From contig NZ_LSAZ01000010.1 of the NCBI RefSeq assembly GCF_001584325.1, forward strand, positions 1 to 64,000: DNA of 64,000 bases. Reading direction: 5' to 3'. Source of the stretch: Bacillus nakamurai (GTDB lineage Bacteria > Bacillota > Bacilli > Bacillales > Bacillaceae). A program made the position numbers and the translations under genes. The notes beneath the pieces are model-generated. The model did not search any database, was not told the DNA's origin, and worked only from the letters and a program-made list of their open reading frames with translations. This document shows, piece by piece, positions 8,366 to 16,715 of this stretch (within the stretch, counting starts at the first letter, position 1; every line of letters begins with the position of its first letter).

Positions 8366-8579
8366 ACAAACAGCACAGCATAAAACGTGGGTATCCTTCC
8401 TGAATAAAAATCACCCGTACAGCTTGCTGCACTGGTCTATCGGAGGCGCCGAAGCCGTTCAGAAGGATGTTTGGCTGCTTCAGGATGAGATGACATTTGA
8501 AGCGCAGGAGTTTACGACAATAGATCTTGCCATTGACTGGATCGGGGAGCATATGGACGGAATTACCGACGTTTTATGA
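8340..8579 (+). CDS. yqkC: Conserved small protein YqkC
   Basis: Protein of 79 aa, soluble, with a GTG start preceded by GGGAGAAAGCG and located inside the end of yqkB. It matches YqkC in length and position. No known catalytic motif is seen; the C-terminal half ([17 protein letters not shown]) looks helical. Translational coupling with yqkB is likely. A strong terminator follows after six bases. Confidence 0.75.
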   Translation: MDQKLKAIKQTAQHKTWVSFLNKNHPYSLLHWSIGGAEAVQKDVWLLQDEMTFEAQEFTTIDLAIDWIGEHMDGITDVL

Positions 8580-8585
8580 CGGGAA

Positions 8586-8617
8586 GCGAAAGAACAAAAT
8601 CGTTCTTTCGCTTTTTT
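8586..8617 (+). terminator. Terminator after yqkC
   Basis: GCGAAAGAAC (8586-8595), loop AAAATC, GTTCTTTCGC (8602-8611), six T. A perfect ten-base-pair stem. The T tract overlaps the last codon of yqkD on the other strand. Confidence 0.92.
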
Positions 8618-9530
8618 ACGTTGGCGCTATCGTTTCTAAAAATGTTTGAACGGCGTTGCGGTAGCTCTCCGGATTTTTCGTATATGACATGGCATGGCCG
8701 CCTGATTCTGCAAGATACAGCATCTTCGGCCCGCGTTTTCTGCGGTACAGTAATTCTGAAGAAGCGGGAGGGATATAATCATCTTCCTTGCTGTGAATAA
8801 ACAACACAGGCTGTTTGATGCGGCTGATGACGGATAAAGGTGATACATCCCGGATGCGGTACCCTTCCCTTATCCGCAAAAAGACATCAGCCAAAGGTAA
8901 AATAGGCCATGCGGGCAGCCGAAACTCCCGCTTCAGCCTGTAGGCGAGCTGCCCCCGAAAGCTCGCAAAGGGACAATCGGCAATATAAAAATCGGCGCAG
9001 TCATTGTCCTGACAGTCTCCCGCATATAACAGAGCCGTTACGGCCCCCATCGATTCGCCATGGATGCCGATCAGCCCGCCGGCTCCGGTTTTTTTGCGCA
9101 CCCAGTTCATCGCTTCCTGCAAGTCATCCTTTTCAAAATATCCGTAACTCGTCGTTTTGCCGCCGCTTTTTCCGTGTCTGCGGTGGTCATACATCAGCAC
9201 ATTCCAGCCCAAATCTAAAAACAAATGCATGTATTTCAGTGAATTGAACACATTTACCGTGACGCCGTGGCAGATGATGATGGTATTTGCCGTATCATAA
9301 GGCGCGATATAATAGCCTTTTATGTCATACCCGAGGCGGGACGGGATGACAGCTTCTTCTTTTTCCATCGTGTGAAAGGATTCAAATATGTCGTGCCCGT
9401 CTGCGATTTCCTTCTTCATAATCTCTTCATCGGTTTTTTTCTTAATAAACATGATCACATTCGTCAACCCAATCCCGGCCGCCAAAATAACGGCGCAAAC
9501 CGAACCGAACACCGCCAGCCATTTTTTCAC
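8616..9530 (-). CDS. yqkD: Membrane-anchored alpha/beta hydrolase YqkD
   Basis: Protein of 304 aa with one N-terminal membrane span (about residues 5-28) and an alpha/beta hydrolase domain. The nucleophile elbow is GESMGA (Ser160), the acid is probably Asp250 or Asp251 in HSKEDDYIP, and the base is His279 in SGGHAMSY. The oxyanion strand IIICHGV is at 84-90. The start is GTG at 9530, with AAAGGAG upstream; the frame is longer but lacks a better site. It is divergent from the MerR gene and convergent with yqkC. Probably an esterase or peptidase-like hydrolase on the outer face of the membrane; substrate unknown. Confidence 0.85.
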   Translation of the reverse strand: MKKWLAVFGSVCAVILAAGIGLTNVIMFIKKKTDEEIMKKEIADGHDIFESFHTMEKEEAVIPSRLGYDIKGYYIAPYDTANTIIICHGVTVNVFNSLKYMHLFLDLGWNVLMYDHRRHGKSGGKTTSYGYFEKDDLQEAMNWVRKKTGAGGLIGIHGESMGAVTALLYAGDCQDNDCADFYIADCPFASFRGQLAYRLKREFRLPAWPILPLADVFLRIREGYRIRDVSPLSVISRIKQPVLFIHSKEDDYIPPASSELLYRRKRGPKMLYLAESGGHAMSYTKNPESYRNAVQTFLETIAPT

Positions 9531-9596
9531 GAAGCATTCTCCTTTCTGAATATCCCTTAAGTATGACAAAAGTTTAAAAAATCCTTTATATAAGTA

Positions 9597-9627
9597 TTGC
9601 TGCTGACGCAGCGTCATGCCGTATCAT
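9597..9627 (+). promoter_or_regulatory. MerR-type promoter with 19-base spacer and central dyad
   Basis: TTGCTG (9597-9602), 19-base spacer, TATCAT (9622-9627). The spacer contains the perfect odd palindrome TGACGC-A-GCGTCA (9604-9616). Overlong spacers with a central dyad are the hallmark of promoters activated by MerR proteins, and the next gene is a MerR regulator starting at 9657. Confidence 0.75.
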
Positions 9628-9656
9628 TAACATATAACAAATATGGGAGTGAAAAG

Positions 9657-10392
9657 ATGGAGGAAAAAATATACACAGTAGGGGAGTTTGCAAGGCTGAC
9701 AGGAGTGACAGAACGCACTTTACGATATTATGACCAAGAAAACCTTTTAAAACCCGCAGAGTATGAAGACAACGGCCGCCGTCTTTATTCACACGGCGCA
9801 TTGTTTGAACTAAATAAGATATTGGCGTTAAAGTTTATCGGCTGTTCTTTGGCAGAAATAAAGAAATGCATACAATCACCGGCACAGCAAGTAATAGACA
9901 CATTGATAAAGCATAAACAACAGCTTATGAACAAAAGAAGACATATAGATAAAGCAATTGATACCATCAGCCGAGCCGAAGCAATGATCCGGAATAAAAG
10001 TCAAGCTGACAGCGATCATGTGCTGTCACTTTTATGGCACTATCAGCATGAGGAAGAAGGGGTGCAATGGTTTACCGAACATTTTTCAAATGAATCGCTT
10101 GATAAGATGCTGATGAGTCATCATTCTAGAAAAGAGCAGAGAGAGGCGGAGCAAAAGATCAGTAGACATGAGCCGTCTGTATAAACAAAACAAAACTGCG
10201 GATGATCCTGAAGTGCAGCGTATTGCAGCACAATTTGTAAAGCTTGCGATTATTCTGTCTCCGGAATCTGCTGACTTGGAGAAATATGCTTCATTGGAAA
10301 AACCGTCATACTTTTCAGGAGGATTTCCGGAAGGGTTTGAAGAGTTTATCATTGAGGCATCAGTACATCTTGCCGAACAAGAGGAAAGATAG
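9657..10392 (+). pseudogene. MerR-family regulator, TipA-like, split by a frameshift
   Basis: The first part (ATG at 9657, GGGAG upstream, 175 aa) has the MerR winged helix (VGEFARLTGVTERTLRYYDQENLLKP) and the long dimerisation helix, and enters a C-terminal effector domain (WFTEHFSNESLDKML, HHSRKEQREAEQKI). It then runs to a stop at 10184. The rest of the domain (DDPEVQRIAAQFVKLAIILSPESADLEKY, to 10392) continues one frame over, so a one-base change lies near 10150-10170. The DNA-binding half is intact and could still bind, but the ligand domain is truncated. Alternatively the second half is made separately from the ATG at 10168. The gene is absent from this place in B. subtilis 168 as I recall it, so it may be a gained gene. 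Confidence 0.7.
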
Positions 10393-10453
10393 TTGTCGGT
10401 CTCCGGCACTCCGTGATACACTTGCTTCACAATCATCCAAATACGGGGGCGTA

Positions 10454-10684
10454 ATGATGAAGAAGCAGCAGCCATCCAAGGAAAAACACAGCCTGAAAGA
10501 CGACCTGCAAGCGGACCTGAAGGACAAGCTTTTGCAAATGAAAAGTGAGCTGAAGGAAGAAGACGAGAAAAAACAAGCGCAAAAAAAGGCGGAACAGATC
10601 AGAAAACGAAAAGAAATCGAAAAGAATAAAAGCTTTGAAGAGCTGCTGAATGAAAGCAGTCTTGATTGGCACAAATACAAATAA
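10454..10684 (+). CDS. yqkE: YqkE, small lysine/glutamate-rich protein
   Basis: Protein of 76 aa made almost wholly of charged helix (KDDLQADLKDKLLQMKSELKEEDEKKQAQ), ending in SFEELLNESSLDWHKYK. It matches YqkE, a DUF3886-type protein. The start ATGATG has GGGGGC upstream. The gene stands alone between the broken MerR gene and the terminator shared with yqkF. Function unknown. Confidence 0.75.
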   Translation: MMKKQQPSKEKHSLKDDLQADLKDKLLQMKSELKEEDEKKQAQKKAEQIRKRKEIEKNKSFEELLNESSLDWHKYK

Positions 10685-10716
10685 CCAGCATCTGAAAAAG
10701 ATGCTGGTTATTTTGT
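10681..10716. terminator. Bidirectional terminator between yqkE and yqkF
   Basis: Thirteen-base arms, 10681-10693 and 10699-10711 (core AACCAGCATCT/AGATGCTGGTT), around loop GAAAA. A T-rich tail follows on the + strand; on the other strand the tail is less T-rich. Confidence 0.85.
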
Positions 10717-11637
10717 TTAAGAGCGATGGGCTTCGTATACGTCCCGTTTTGTATGAAATTGCAGTGCTTTTATTTCTTGTCCGCTTAAACGGCGGGCCTT
10801 GGCCGCCAAGCAGTTCTCTTTGAGCTGTTCCTGCGAGCTCGCTCCCGTAATGACAGAGGCGACGGCCGGCTGTGAAAGCAGGTATTGAAGAGACAGCTCC
10901 GTCATGCTGAGATCCGGGGCAACACCGGAAATGGCTCTTTTGGTGTCTGCCAATTCTTCAAAAGAATACGTTAAATAACCGTGCTGTTTCACGCGGCCGC
11001 CTGCCTGATCCAGCGGTTTTTCCGTCAGCAGCCCTTTTGCGACCGGGCCCCTTGCGACTGCGCTGATTCCGTGCTCTTCCAAAAGAGGCAGCCATTCCTC
11101 AGGGCGCCGGTCCAGAAGGCTGAATTGCATCATAACACTTATGATATTAGATTTTTTTACATATTCTTTGATGACATTCGGACGGATGGAGGAAATGCCG
11201 TAGTACCGGATCACTCCTTCTTGTTTTAAGTCCTCAAACGCTTCGATCGTTTCCTCAATGTTATCTTCCATCGTGCCGCCGTGCAGCTGATAAAGGTCGA
11301 TATAATCCGTTTTCAGCCGGGCAAGGCTGTTTTTGACCGCTTCTTTTATGTATGCTTTTGAAGCGTCCCAATACCAGCCGTCCTTTTCATTATTCCAGCG
11401 GTTTCCGGCTTTAGTGGCTAAAATGATATCGTGCCGCCGGTTTTGAATGGCTTCCCCGACAATTTCCTCATTCCGGCCGAAATCATAAAGGTCGGCGGTG
11501 TCTAAATAATTGATGCCGAGTTCAATCGCTTCATCCAAAATGGACAGCGCTTTGTTTTTGTCTGTACCGAGTGACATGCAGCCGAGCCCGATTTCGCTTA
11601 TTTCTAAATCAGAACGTCCTAACGTGCGTTTTCTCAT
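10717..11637 (-). CDS. yqkF: Aldo/keto reductase YqkF
   Basis: NADPH-dependent oxidoreductase of 306 aa with the aldo-keto reductase barrel. The catalytic tetrad reads Asp46, Tyr51, Lys76 and His119 (LDTADLYDFG, ATKAG, LYQLHGG). The C-terminal VITGASSQEQLKEN binds the cofactor phosphate region. The ATG is preceded by AAAAGGAGCG. Physiological substrate unknown; many relatives act on aldehydes such as methylglyoxal. It ends at the shared terminator with yqkE, and mciZ lies upstream on the same strand. Confidence 0.9.
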   Translation of the reverse strand: MRKRTLGRSDLEISEIGLGCMSLGTDKNKALSILDEAIELGINYLDTADLYDFGRNEEIVGEAIQNRRHDIILATKAGNRWNNEKDGWYWDASKAYIKEAVKNSLARLKTDYIDLYQLHGGTMEDNIEETIEAFEDLKQEGVIRYYGISSIRPNVIKEYVKKSNIISVMMQFSLLDRRPEEWLPLLEEHGISAVARGPVAKGLLTEKPLDQAGGRVKQHGYLTYSFEELADTKRAISGVAPDLSMTELSLQYLLSQPAVASVITGASSQEQLKENCLAAKARRLSGQEIKALQFHTKRDVYEAHRS

Positions 11638-11699
11638 GGTTTCGCTCCTTTTTCTGGTCTTTTATTGACCGTAATATAAAGGTGCGAAGTTTTCAACTG

Positions 11700-11822
11700 T
11701 TAAGGCCTGGCGATCCAATCTCCGACATAACGGAATGTGCGCCCGTACTCTTTCAGCTTAGCCCGTACTTCCCAAGCCTTTCCGACCAAAACGATGCTCT
11801 TTTCCATCCGGTACACCTTCAA
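11700..11822 (-). CDS. mciZ: MciZ, mother-cell inhibitor of FtsZ (40 aa, TTG start)
   Basis: A 40-codon frame, TTG-KVYRMEKSIVLVGKAWEVRAKL...GDWIARP, with AGGGAGGTG eight bases upstream. It closely matches the sigma-E-controlled MciZ peptide of B. subtilis, which is also 40 aa and lies between yqkF and nudF. MciZ caps FtsZ filaments and stops Z-ring formation in the mother cell during sporulation. The core VGKAWE-RAKLKEYGRTF-YV-DWI is kept. Upstream, CATACATT and CATACATG could each be a sigma-E -10 element, but no clear -35 is seen. The TTG start is unusual for so short a gene and may limit yield. Confidence 0.88.
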   Translation of the reverse strand: MKVYRMEKSIVLVGKAWEVRAKLKEYGRTFRYVGDWIARP

Positions 11823-11897
11823 GCGAAAAGCACCTCCCTATTATGCATGTATGATAAAATGTATGAGGCATAATAGAGAGACAGAACGGGAGATGAA

Positions 11898-12455
11898 ATG
11901 ATGAAACATTTAGAAGAAAAAACACTTTCTAAAAAGCAGCTTTATAATGGGAAAGTAATAGATCTTTACTTGGAGGATGTAGAACTTCCGAACGGAAAAA
12001 CAAGCAAACGGGAAATCGTCAAGCACCCTGGGGCAGTTGCAGTGCTCGCGTTGACGGAAGAGGGGAAAATGATTTTGGTCAGCCAGTTCAGAAAGCCGCT
12101 GGAGCGGACAATTGTTGAGATTCCGGCCGGTAAGCTCGAAAAGGGTGAAGAGCCTGAGCATACGGCATTAAGAGAGCTTGAGGAAGAGACGGGGTATACG
12201 GCGGAAACCTTGACGAAAATCACCGCTTTTTATACATCGCCCGGGTTTGCGGACGAAATCGTGCATCTTTTCCTTGCAGAAGGGCTTTCTCCGCTTGAAG
12301 AAAAACGGGAGCTTGATGAAGACGAATTTGTCGAAGTGATGCTGGTCACGCTTGAAGAGGCGCTGGAGCTGGTGGAATCCCGCCAAGTGTACGATGCAAA
12401 AACAGCATATGCGATTCAGTATCTTCAGCTGAAGGAAGCACTGAAGGAAAAATGA
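11898..12455 (+). CDS. nudF: ADP-ribose pyrophosphatase (Nudix)
   Basis: Hydrolyses ADP-ribose to AMP and ribose 5-phosphate, removing a reactive metabolite. Protein of 185 aa with a complete Nudix box at residues 78-100 (G-x5-E-x7-REL-x-EE-x-GY). The ATG has GGGAG five bases upstream; a second ATG follows at once. The stop overlaps the start of yqxK (ATGA), so the two are translationally coupled, linking metabolite and DNA base clean-up. Confidence 0.92.
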   Translation: MMKHLEEKTLSKKQLYNGKVIDLYLEDVELPNGKTSKREIVKHPGAVAVLALTEEGKMILVSQFRKPLERTIVEIPAGKLEKGEEPEHTALRELEEETGYTAETLTKITAFYTSPGFADEIVHLFLAEGLSPLEEKRELDEDEFVEVMLVTLEEALELVESRQVYDAKTAYAIQYLQLKEALKEK

Positions 12456-13618
12456 TGAAAACCGTTTATGCGGATCTGCACATTCATATCGGCCGCACCT
12501 ATACGGGGAGGCCGGTTAAGATCACCGGAGCCAAAACGCTGACCTTGGACCGAATATTAGCCGAAGCAAGCGAGGGGAAAGGAATTGGGCTGCTAGGCAT
12601 TATTGACTGTCATTCTCCGGAAGTCATTCAGGAGATTGAACACGGAATTGACTCAGGGAAATACCGCGAGCTGAAAGAGGGAGGCATCCGTTACCGGAAT
12701 ACAACCCTTCTGTTAGGTAGTGAACTGGAGATATATGATCAATCCTGCCGCGGGCCGATTCACGTTCTGGTGTTTATGCCGGCTCTTGCGGAGATGAAGG
12801 AATTTTCCGCCTGGCTGGCTGAGCGGCTCAAAAACATCCATCTCAGCTCACAGCGCATTTATGAAACCGGTTTGAATCTGCAAAAGAAAACGAAGGAGTT
12901 GGGCGGGCTGTTTATCCCCGCCCATATTTTCACGCCGCACAAAAGCCTGTACGGAAAAGGCGTTACCTCTTCCTTGGCCGAAGTATTCGATCCCTCGCTC
13001 ATAGATGGGGTTGAGCTCGGCTTAAGCTGTGACACGGACATGGCCTCCCGGTTATCGGAGCTTGACCGATATACATTTTTAACAAATTCTGATGCGCATT
13101 CCTTAGGGAAAATCGGCAGAGAATATAATCAATTGCTTCTTCAGGAAGCGAATTTTTCGGAATTTTTGCTGGCGTTAAAAGGGAAAGACGGCAGAAAGGT
13201 CGCCGCAAATTACGGGCTGAATCCGAAGCTCGGGAAGTATTACCGGACGGTTTGCGATACATGCGGAAGCCCGCTTGAAAAAGGGGATGGAGTCTGTGCG
13301 GAGTGCGGCGGCAAAACATTTACAAAGGGTGTCAGTGAGCGGCTGGAAGAACTCAGCGATCAAAAAAAAAGCCGCGCTGCGCGGCCTCCGTATATCTATC
13401 AAATCCCGCTGCAATTCATTCCCGGCGTCGGGCCGAAAACATTAGAAAAGCTGAGAAAGGCCTTCGGAACGGAGATGGCTATTTTGCATCAGGCGGAAGA
13501 AGAGGACTTGGCGCGCGTGGTGCCGCCTAAACTGGCGGCCGTCATCCATAAAGCGCGCACAGGACAGATCGGGCTTGAGGCCGGAGGCGGAGGAACGTAC
13601 GGACGGCTCAAGCCTTAA
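12452..13618 (+). CDS. yqxK: Endonuclease Q-like protein YqxK (PHP domain)
   Basis: Protein of 388 aa. It has an N-terminal PHP metal-dependent phosphoesterase domain (Asp8, His10, His12 in ADLHIHIG; later DCHS and NSDAHS), a zinc ribbon (Cys268, Cys271, Cys282, Cys285) and a C-terminal helix-hairpin-helix (IPGVGPKTLEKL, about 323-335). This layout is that of EndoQ, which nicks DNA 5' to deaminated bases and abasic sites in archaea and in some Bacillus. Function here is inferred from that architecture. It overlaps the nudF stop by four bases and probably shares its message. Confidence 0.85.
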   Translation: MMKTVYADLHIHIGRTYTGRPVKITGAKTLTLDRILAEASEGKGIGLLGIIDCHSPEVIQEIEHGIDSGKYRELKEGGIRYRNTTLLLGSELEIYDQSCRGPIHVLVFMPALAEMKEFSAWLAERLKNIHLSSQRIYETGLNLQKKTKELGGLFIPAHIFTPHKSLYGKGVTSSLAEVFDPSLIDGVELGLSCDTDMASRLSELDRYTFLTNSDAHSLGKIGREYNQLLLQEANFSEFLLALKGKDGRKVAANYGLNPKLGKYYRTVCDTCGSPLEKGDGVCAECGGKTFTKGVSERLEELSDQKKSRAARPPYIYQIPLQFIPGVGPKTLEKLRKAFGTEMAILHQAEEEDLARVVPPKLAAVIHKARTGQIGLEAGGGGTYGRLKP

Positions 13619-13629
13619 AGAAACGGCGT

Positions 13630-13983
13630 TTATCCGAGCTCCTCTTGAATCTTCTTTTTCGTTCGGATAAACGCAATCAATTGAATGATCTCATCCTGAG
13701 TCAGCGGCTGTCCGTCAACAGTCAGCGTGCCTGATCCTTCGGCAGCTTCTGTTAATTCAATGGCCTGCGCAAATGGCTTTGCTTTTTTTTCAGCGCGGCC
13801 GAGTAAATCGTCGCATGTAGTATCAAACAGATCGGCAAGCGTACCCAGCGCCTCAAAAGACGGACGCCGGTAGCCCGACTCATATCCGGCGTACGTGCTT
13901 TTGGCGATGCCAAGCCGGTCAGCTGTATACTGCAGCGACCAATTTTTCTTTTTTCTCAGTTCAGTTAAACGATCTAAATTCAT
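13630..13983 (-). CDS. ansR: AnsR, XRE-type repressor of the asparaginase operon
   Basis: Protein of 117 aa with an N-terminal helix-turn-helix (LQYTADRLGIAKSTYAGYESGYRRPS, about residues 17-42) and a C-terminal part for dimerisation or ligand sensing. In B. subtilis AnsR represses ansAB until asparagine or aspartate is present. It is divergent from ansA as there. The start is taken as ATG at 13983 (MNLDRL); a TTG two codons upstream is nearer the binding site AAAAGGAG and remains possible. The intergenic palindrome CATATCGATATG lies within its own promoter. Confidence 0.9.
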   Translation of the reverse strand: MNLDRLTELRKKKNWSLQYTADRLGIAKSTYAGYESGYRRPSFEALGTLADLFDTTCDDLLGRAEKKAKPFAQAIELTEAAEGSGTLTVDGQPLTQDEIIQLIAFIRTKKKIQEELG

Positions 13984-14020
13984 ATTCAAAACCGCTCCTT
14001 TTCACTTGAGCAAATTATAT

Positions 14021-14032
14021 CATATCGATATG
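14021..14032. promoter_or_regulatory. Perfect 12-base palindrome in the ansR promoter
   Basis: CATATCGATATG lies just upstream of a TATAAT on the minus strand, at the position of the ansR core promoter (TACACT-17-TATAAT). A half-site-symmetric sequence of this kind suits a dimeric XRE repressor, so autoregulation by AnsR is a reasonable guess. Confidence 0.4.
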
Positions 14033-14063
14033 TAAAAGTGTACGCGAATTGAATAATAATAGC

Positions 14064-14092
14064 TTGATTAATTTCATTTGTCTGTCTATAAT
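14064..14092 (+). promoter_or_regulatory. Sigma-A promoter of ansAB
   Basis: TTGATT (14064-14069), 17 bases, TATAAT (14087-14092), 67 bases before the ansA start. AnsR would be expected to bind over it. Confidence 0.75.
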
Positions 14093-14158
14093 TTGATTAA
14101 AAGTATGCGAAAAGCGAATGCTTAATACATCTTGAGAAATGATGAAGAGGTGCAGGGT

Positions 14159-15148
14159 ATGAAAAAATTATTGCTGTTAACAACCGGAGGAACAATCGCC
14201 TCAGTCGAAGGAGAAAACGGGCTTGCACCCGGGGTAAAAGCAGATGAATTGTTAACTTACGTATCAAAACTTGATAACGATTACACGATGGAAACCCATT
14301 CGTTAATGAACATCGACAGCACAAATATGCAGCCTGAGTATTGGGCCGATATAGCTGAAGCTGTAAAAGAAAAATATGATGCTTATGACGGATTTGTCAT
14401 TACGCACGGCACTGACACGATGGCTTACACATCAGCGGCATTATCTTATATGCTCCAGCATGCTGATAAGCCGATTGTCATTACAGGTTCGCAAATTCCG
14501 ATTACATTTCAAAAAACCGACGCCAAAAAAAATATCACGGATGCGATCCGCTTCGCATGTGAAGGAGTGGGCGGCGTATACGTCGTATTTGACGGCAGAG
14601 TCATTCAAGGCACCCGCGCCATTAAACTGAGAACAAAAAGCTATGATGCATTCGAGAGCATTAACTATCCGTATATCGCGTTTATCACAGAAGACGGAAT
14701 TGAATACAATAAACATGTGCATGCACCGGAAAACGATTCATTTACTGTGAATACATCACTATGCACGGACGTATGCCTCCTCAAACTTCATCCGGGACTC
14801 AAACCGGAAATGCTTGATGCGTTAAAGGGCATGTACAAAGGAATCGTAATTGAAAGCTACGGAAGCGGCGGCGTGCCGTTTGAAGGCAGGGACATCCTCG
14901 CCAAGGTCAATGAAATGATTGAAAGCGGCATTGTCGTCGTCATTACGACACAATGCTTGGAAGAGGGAGAGGACATGAGCGTGTATGAAGTCGGCCGCAG
15001 AGTCAACCAAGATCTCATTATCCGCTCCAGAAACATGAACACAGAAGCCATTGTCCCGAAATTAATGTGGGCGCTCGGCCAGTCACACAGTTTGGCTGAA
15101 GTCAAAAACATTATGGAAACACCGATCGCAGACGACGTTGTACTGTAA
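14159..15148 (+). CDS. ansA: L-asparaginase
   Basis: Hydrolyses asparagine to aspartate and ammonia in the cytosol. Protein of 329 aa, the length of B. subtilis AnsA. The two active-site threonines of type I/II asparaginases are seen as Thr12 in TTGGTIAS and Thr85 in HGTDTMAY, with Asp86. The start is ATG at 14159 with GAGGTG upstream; an ATG-like extension upstream has no better site. The product aspartate is handled by ansB, 38 bases downstream. Confidence 0.96.
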   Translation: MKKLLLLTTGGTIASVEGENGLAPGVKADELLTYVSKLDNDYTMETHSLMNIDSTNMQPEYWADIAEAVKEKYDAYDGFVITHGTDTMAYTSAALSYMLQHADKPIVITGSQIPITFQKTDAKKNITDAIRFACEGVGGVYVVFDGRVIQGTRAIKLRTKSYDAFESINYPYIAFITEDGIEYNKHVHAPENDSFTVNTSLCTDVCLLKLHPGLKPEMLDALKGMYKGIVIESYGSGGVPFEGRDILAKVNEMIESGIVVVITTQCLEEGEDMSVYEVGRRVNQDLIIRSRNMNTEAIVPKLMWALGQSHSLAEVKNIMETPIADDVVL

Positions 15149-15186
15149 AACAATGACTATCAACAAAGAGAAAGTAGGGTTTTAAC

Positions 15187-16614
15187 ATGTCAAACGGGCA
15201 AAAAGAATATCGTCAGGAAAAGGATTTTCTTGGAGAAAAACAAATCGAAGCTGATGTGTATTACGGAATTCAAACGCTGCGGGCGAAAGAAAACTTTCCG
15301 ATTACCGGCTACCGCATCCATGAAGAAATGATCAATGCGCTCGCGATCGTCAAAAAAGCGGCGGCGCTTGCCAATATGGACGTCAAACGGCTGTATGAAG
15401 GAATCGGGAATGCGATCGTTCAGGCAGCTGATGAAATATTGGAAGGAAAATGGCATGACCAATTCATCGTCGATCCGATCCAAGGCGGAGCCGGAACGTC
15501 CATGAACATGAATGCCAATGAAGTCATCGGCAACAGGGCGCTTGAGATCATGGGGCATCAAAAAGGCGAATACATTCACCTCAGCCCGAATACTCACGTC
15601 AATATGTCTCAATCGACAAATGATGTGTTCCCGACAGCCATTCATATTTCTACTTTGAAACTTCTTGATAAGCTGCTTGACACGATGGAGCACATGCTGA
15701 GCGTATTCAGAGAAAAAGCGAAACAATTTGATTCCGTCATAAAAATGGGACGCACTCATCTTCAGGATGCTGTTCCGATTCGTCTCGGACAGGAATTTGA
15801 AGCATACAGCCGCGTGCTCGAACGCGATATCAAACGGATAAAACAGTCCCGCCAGCATCTGTATGAAGTAAATATGGGAGCGACTGCAGTGGGAACAGGG
15901 CTTAACGCTGATCCGCGCTACATAGAACAAGTCGTTAAGCATCTGGCTGAAATCAGCGGACTCCCGCTCGTCGGCGCTGACCATTTGGTGGATGCCACGC
16001 AAAACACCGATGCGTATACAGAAGTATCAGCGGCATTGAAGGTATGTATGATGAACATGTCTAAAATCGCCAACGATCTGCGCTTAATGGCATCAGGCCC
16101 GCGCGCGGGACTTGCGGAAATTTCACTGCCGGCGCGCCAGCCTGGTTCATCCATTATGCCGGGGAAAGTCAACCCGGTTATGGCGGAGCTGATTAACCAA
16201 ATCGCCTTCCAAGTCATCGGGAATGACAATACGATCTGCCTCGCTTCAGAAGCGGGCCAGCTTGAATTGAACGTAATGGAGCCGGTGCTTGTGTTTAATC
16301 TGCTTCAATCGATCAGCATTATGAATAACGGCTTCCGTTCGTTTACGGATCATTGTTTGGCGGGCATAGAAGCTAACGAAAAACGCCTTCAGCAATATGT
16401 AGAAAAGAGCGTCGGCGTTATTACGGCAGTCAATCCGCACCTTGGCTATGAGGCAGCTGCGCGAATTGCCCGCGAAGCCATCATGACAGGTCAATCTGTG
16501 CGGGATCTCTGCCTTCAAAATGATGTGCTGACAGAAGAAGAATTGGATATTATTTTAAATCCGTTTGAAATGACAAAACCGGGAATTGCAGGAAAAGAAC
16601 TATTAGAAAAATAA
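15187..16614 (+). CDS. ansB: Aspartate ammonia-lyase (aspartase)
   Basis: Converts aspartate to fumarate and ammonia. Protein of 475 aa of the fumarase/aspartase superfamily. The signature loop GSSIMPGKVNP is at residues 320-330 with the catalytic serine, and GRTHLQDAVP and SQSTNDVFPT are also present. It follows ansA in one operon. The fumarate made can become malate and feed the malic enzyme encoded just downstream (mleA). A GTAGGG site precedes the ATG. Confidence 0.96.
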   Translation: MSNGQKEYRQEKDFLGEKQIEADVYYGIQTLRAKENFPITGYRIHEEMINALAIVKKAAALANMDVKRLYEGIGNAIVQAADEILEGKWHDQFIVDPIQGGAGTSMNMNANEVIGNRALEIMGHQKGEYIHLSPNTHVNMSQSTNDVFPTAIHISTLKLLDKLLDTMEHMLSVFREKAKQFDSVIKMGRTHLQDAVPIRLGQEFEAYSRVLERDIKRIKQSRQHLYEVNMGATAVGTGLNADPRYIEQVVKHLAEISGLPLVGADHLVDATQNTDAYTEVSAALKVCMMNMSKIANDLRLMASGPRAGLAEISLPARQPGSSIMPGKVNPVMAELINQIAFQVIGNDNTICLASEAGQLELNVMEPVLVFNLLQSISIMNNGFRSFTDHCLAGIEANEKRLQQYVEKSVGVITAVNPHLGYEAAARIAREAIMTGQSVRDLCLQNDVLTEEELDIILNPFEMTKPGIAGKELLEK

Positions 16615-16631
16615 ATTTTTAAGCAATATTG

Positions 16632-16664
16632 CCGCCTGTTCACCGTTTTTTGGTGAATAGGCGG
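16632..16664. repeat. Hairpin after ansB
   Basis: CCGCCTGTTCACC (16632-16644) pairs with GGTGAATAGGCGG (16652-16664) with a single mismatch. There is no T tract, so it may be a weak terminator or a message-processing or stability element between ansB and mleN. Confidence 0.6.
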
Positions 16665-16715
16665 TTGCCATACAAAGGGATGAGGAAGTATAGTATTATT
16701 TGTTATATTATTTGA

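Noticed and set aside
15190-16002. 270-codon minus-strand frame over ansB
   Set aside because: Long, but ansB is certain by motif and length; the frame's composition follows the reverse of ansB codons and it lacks a binding site.
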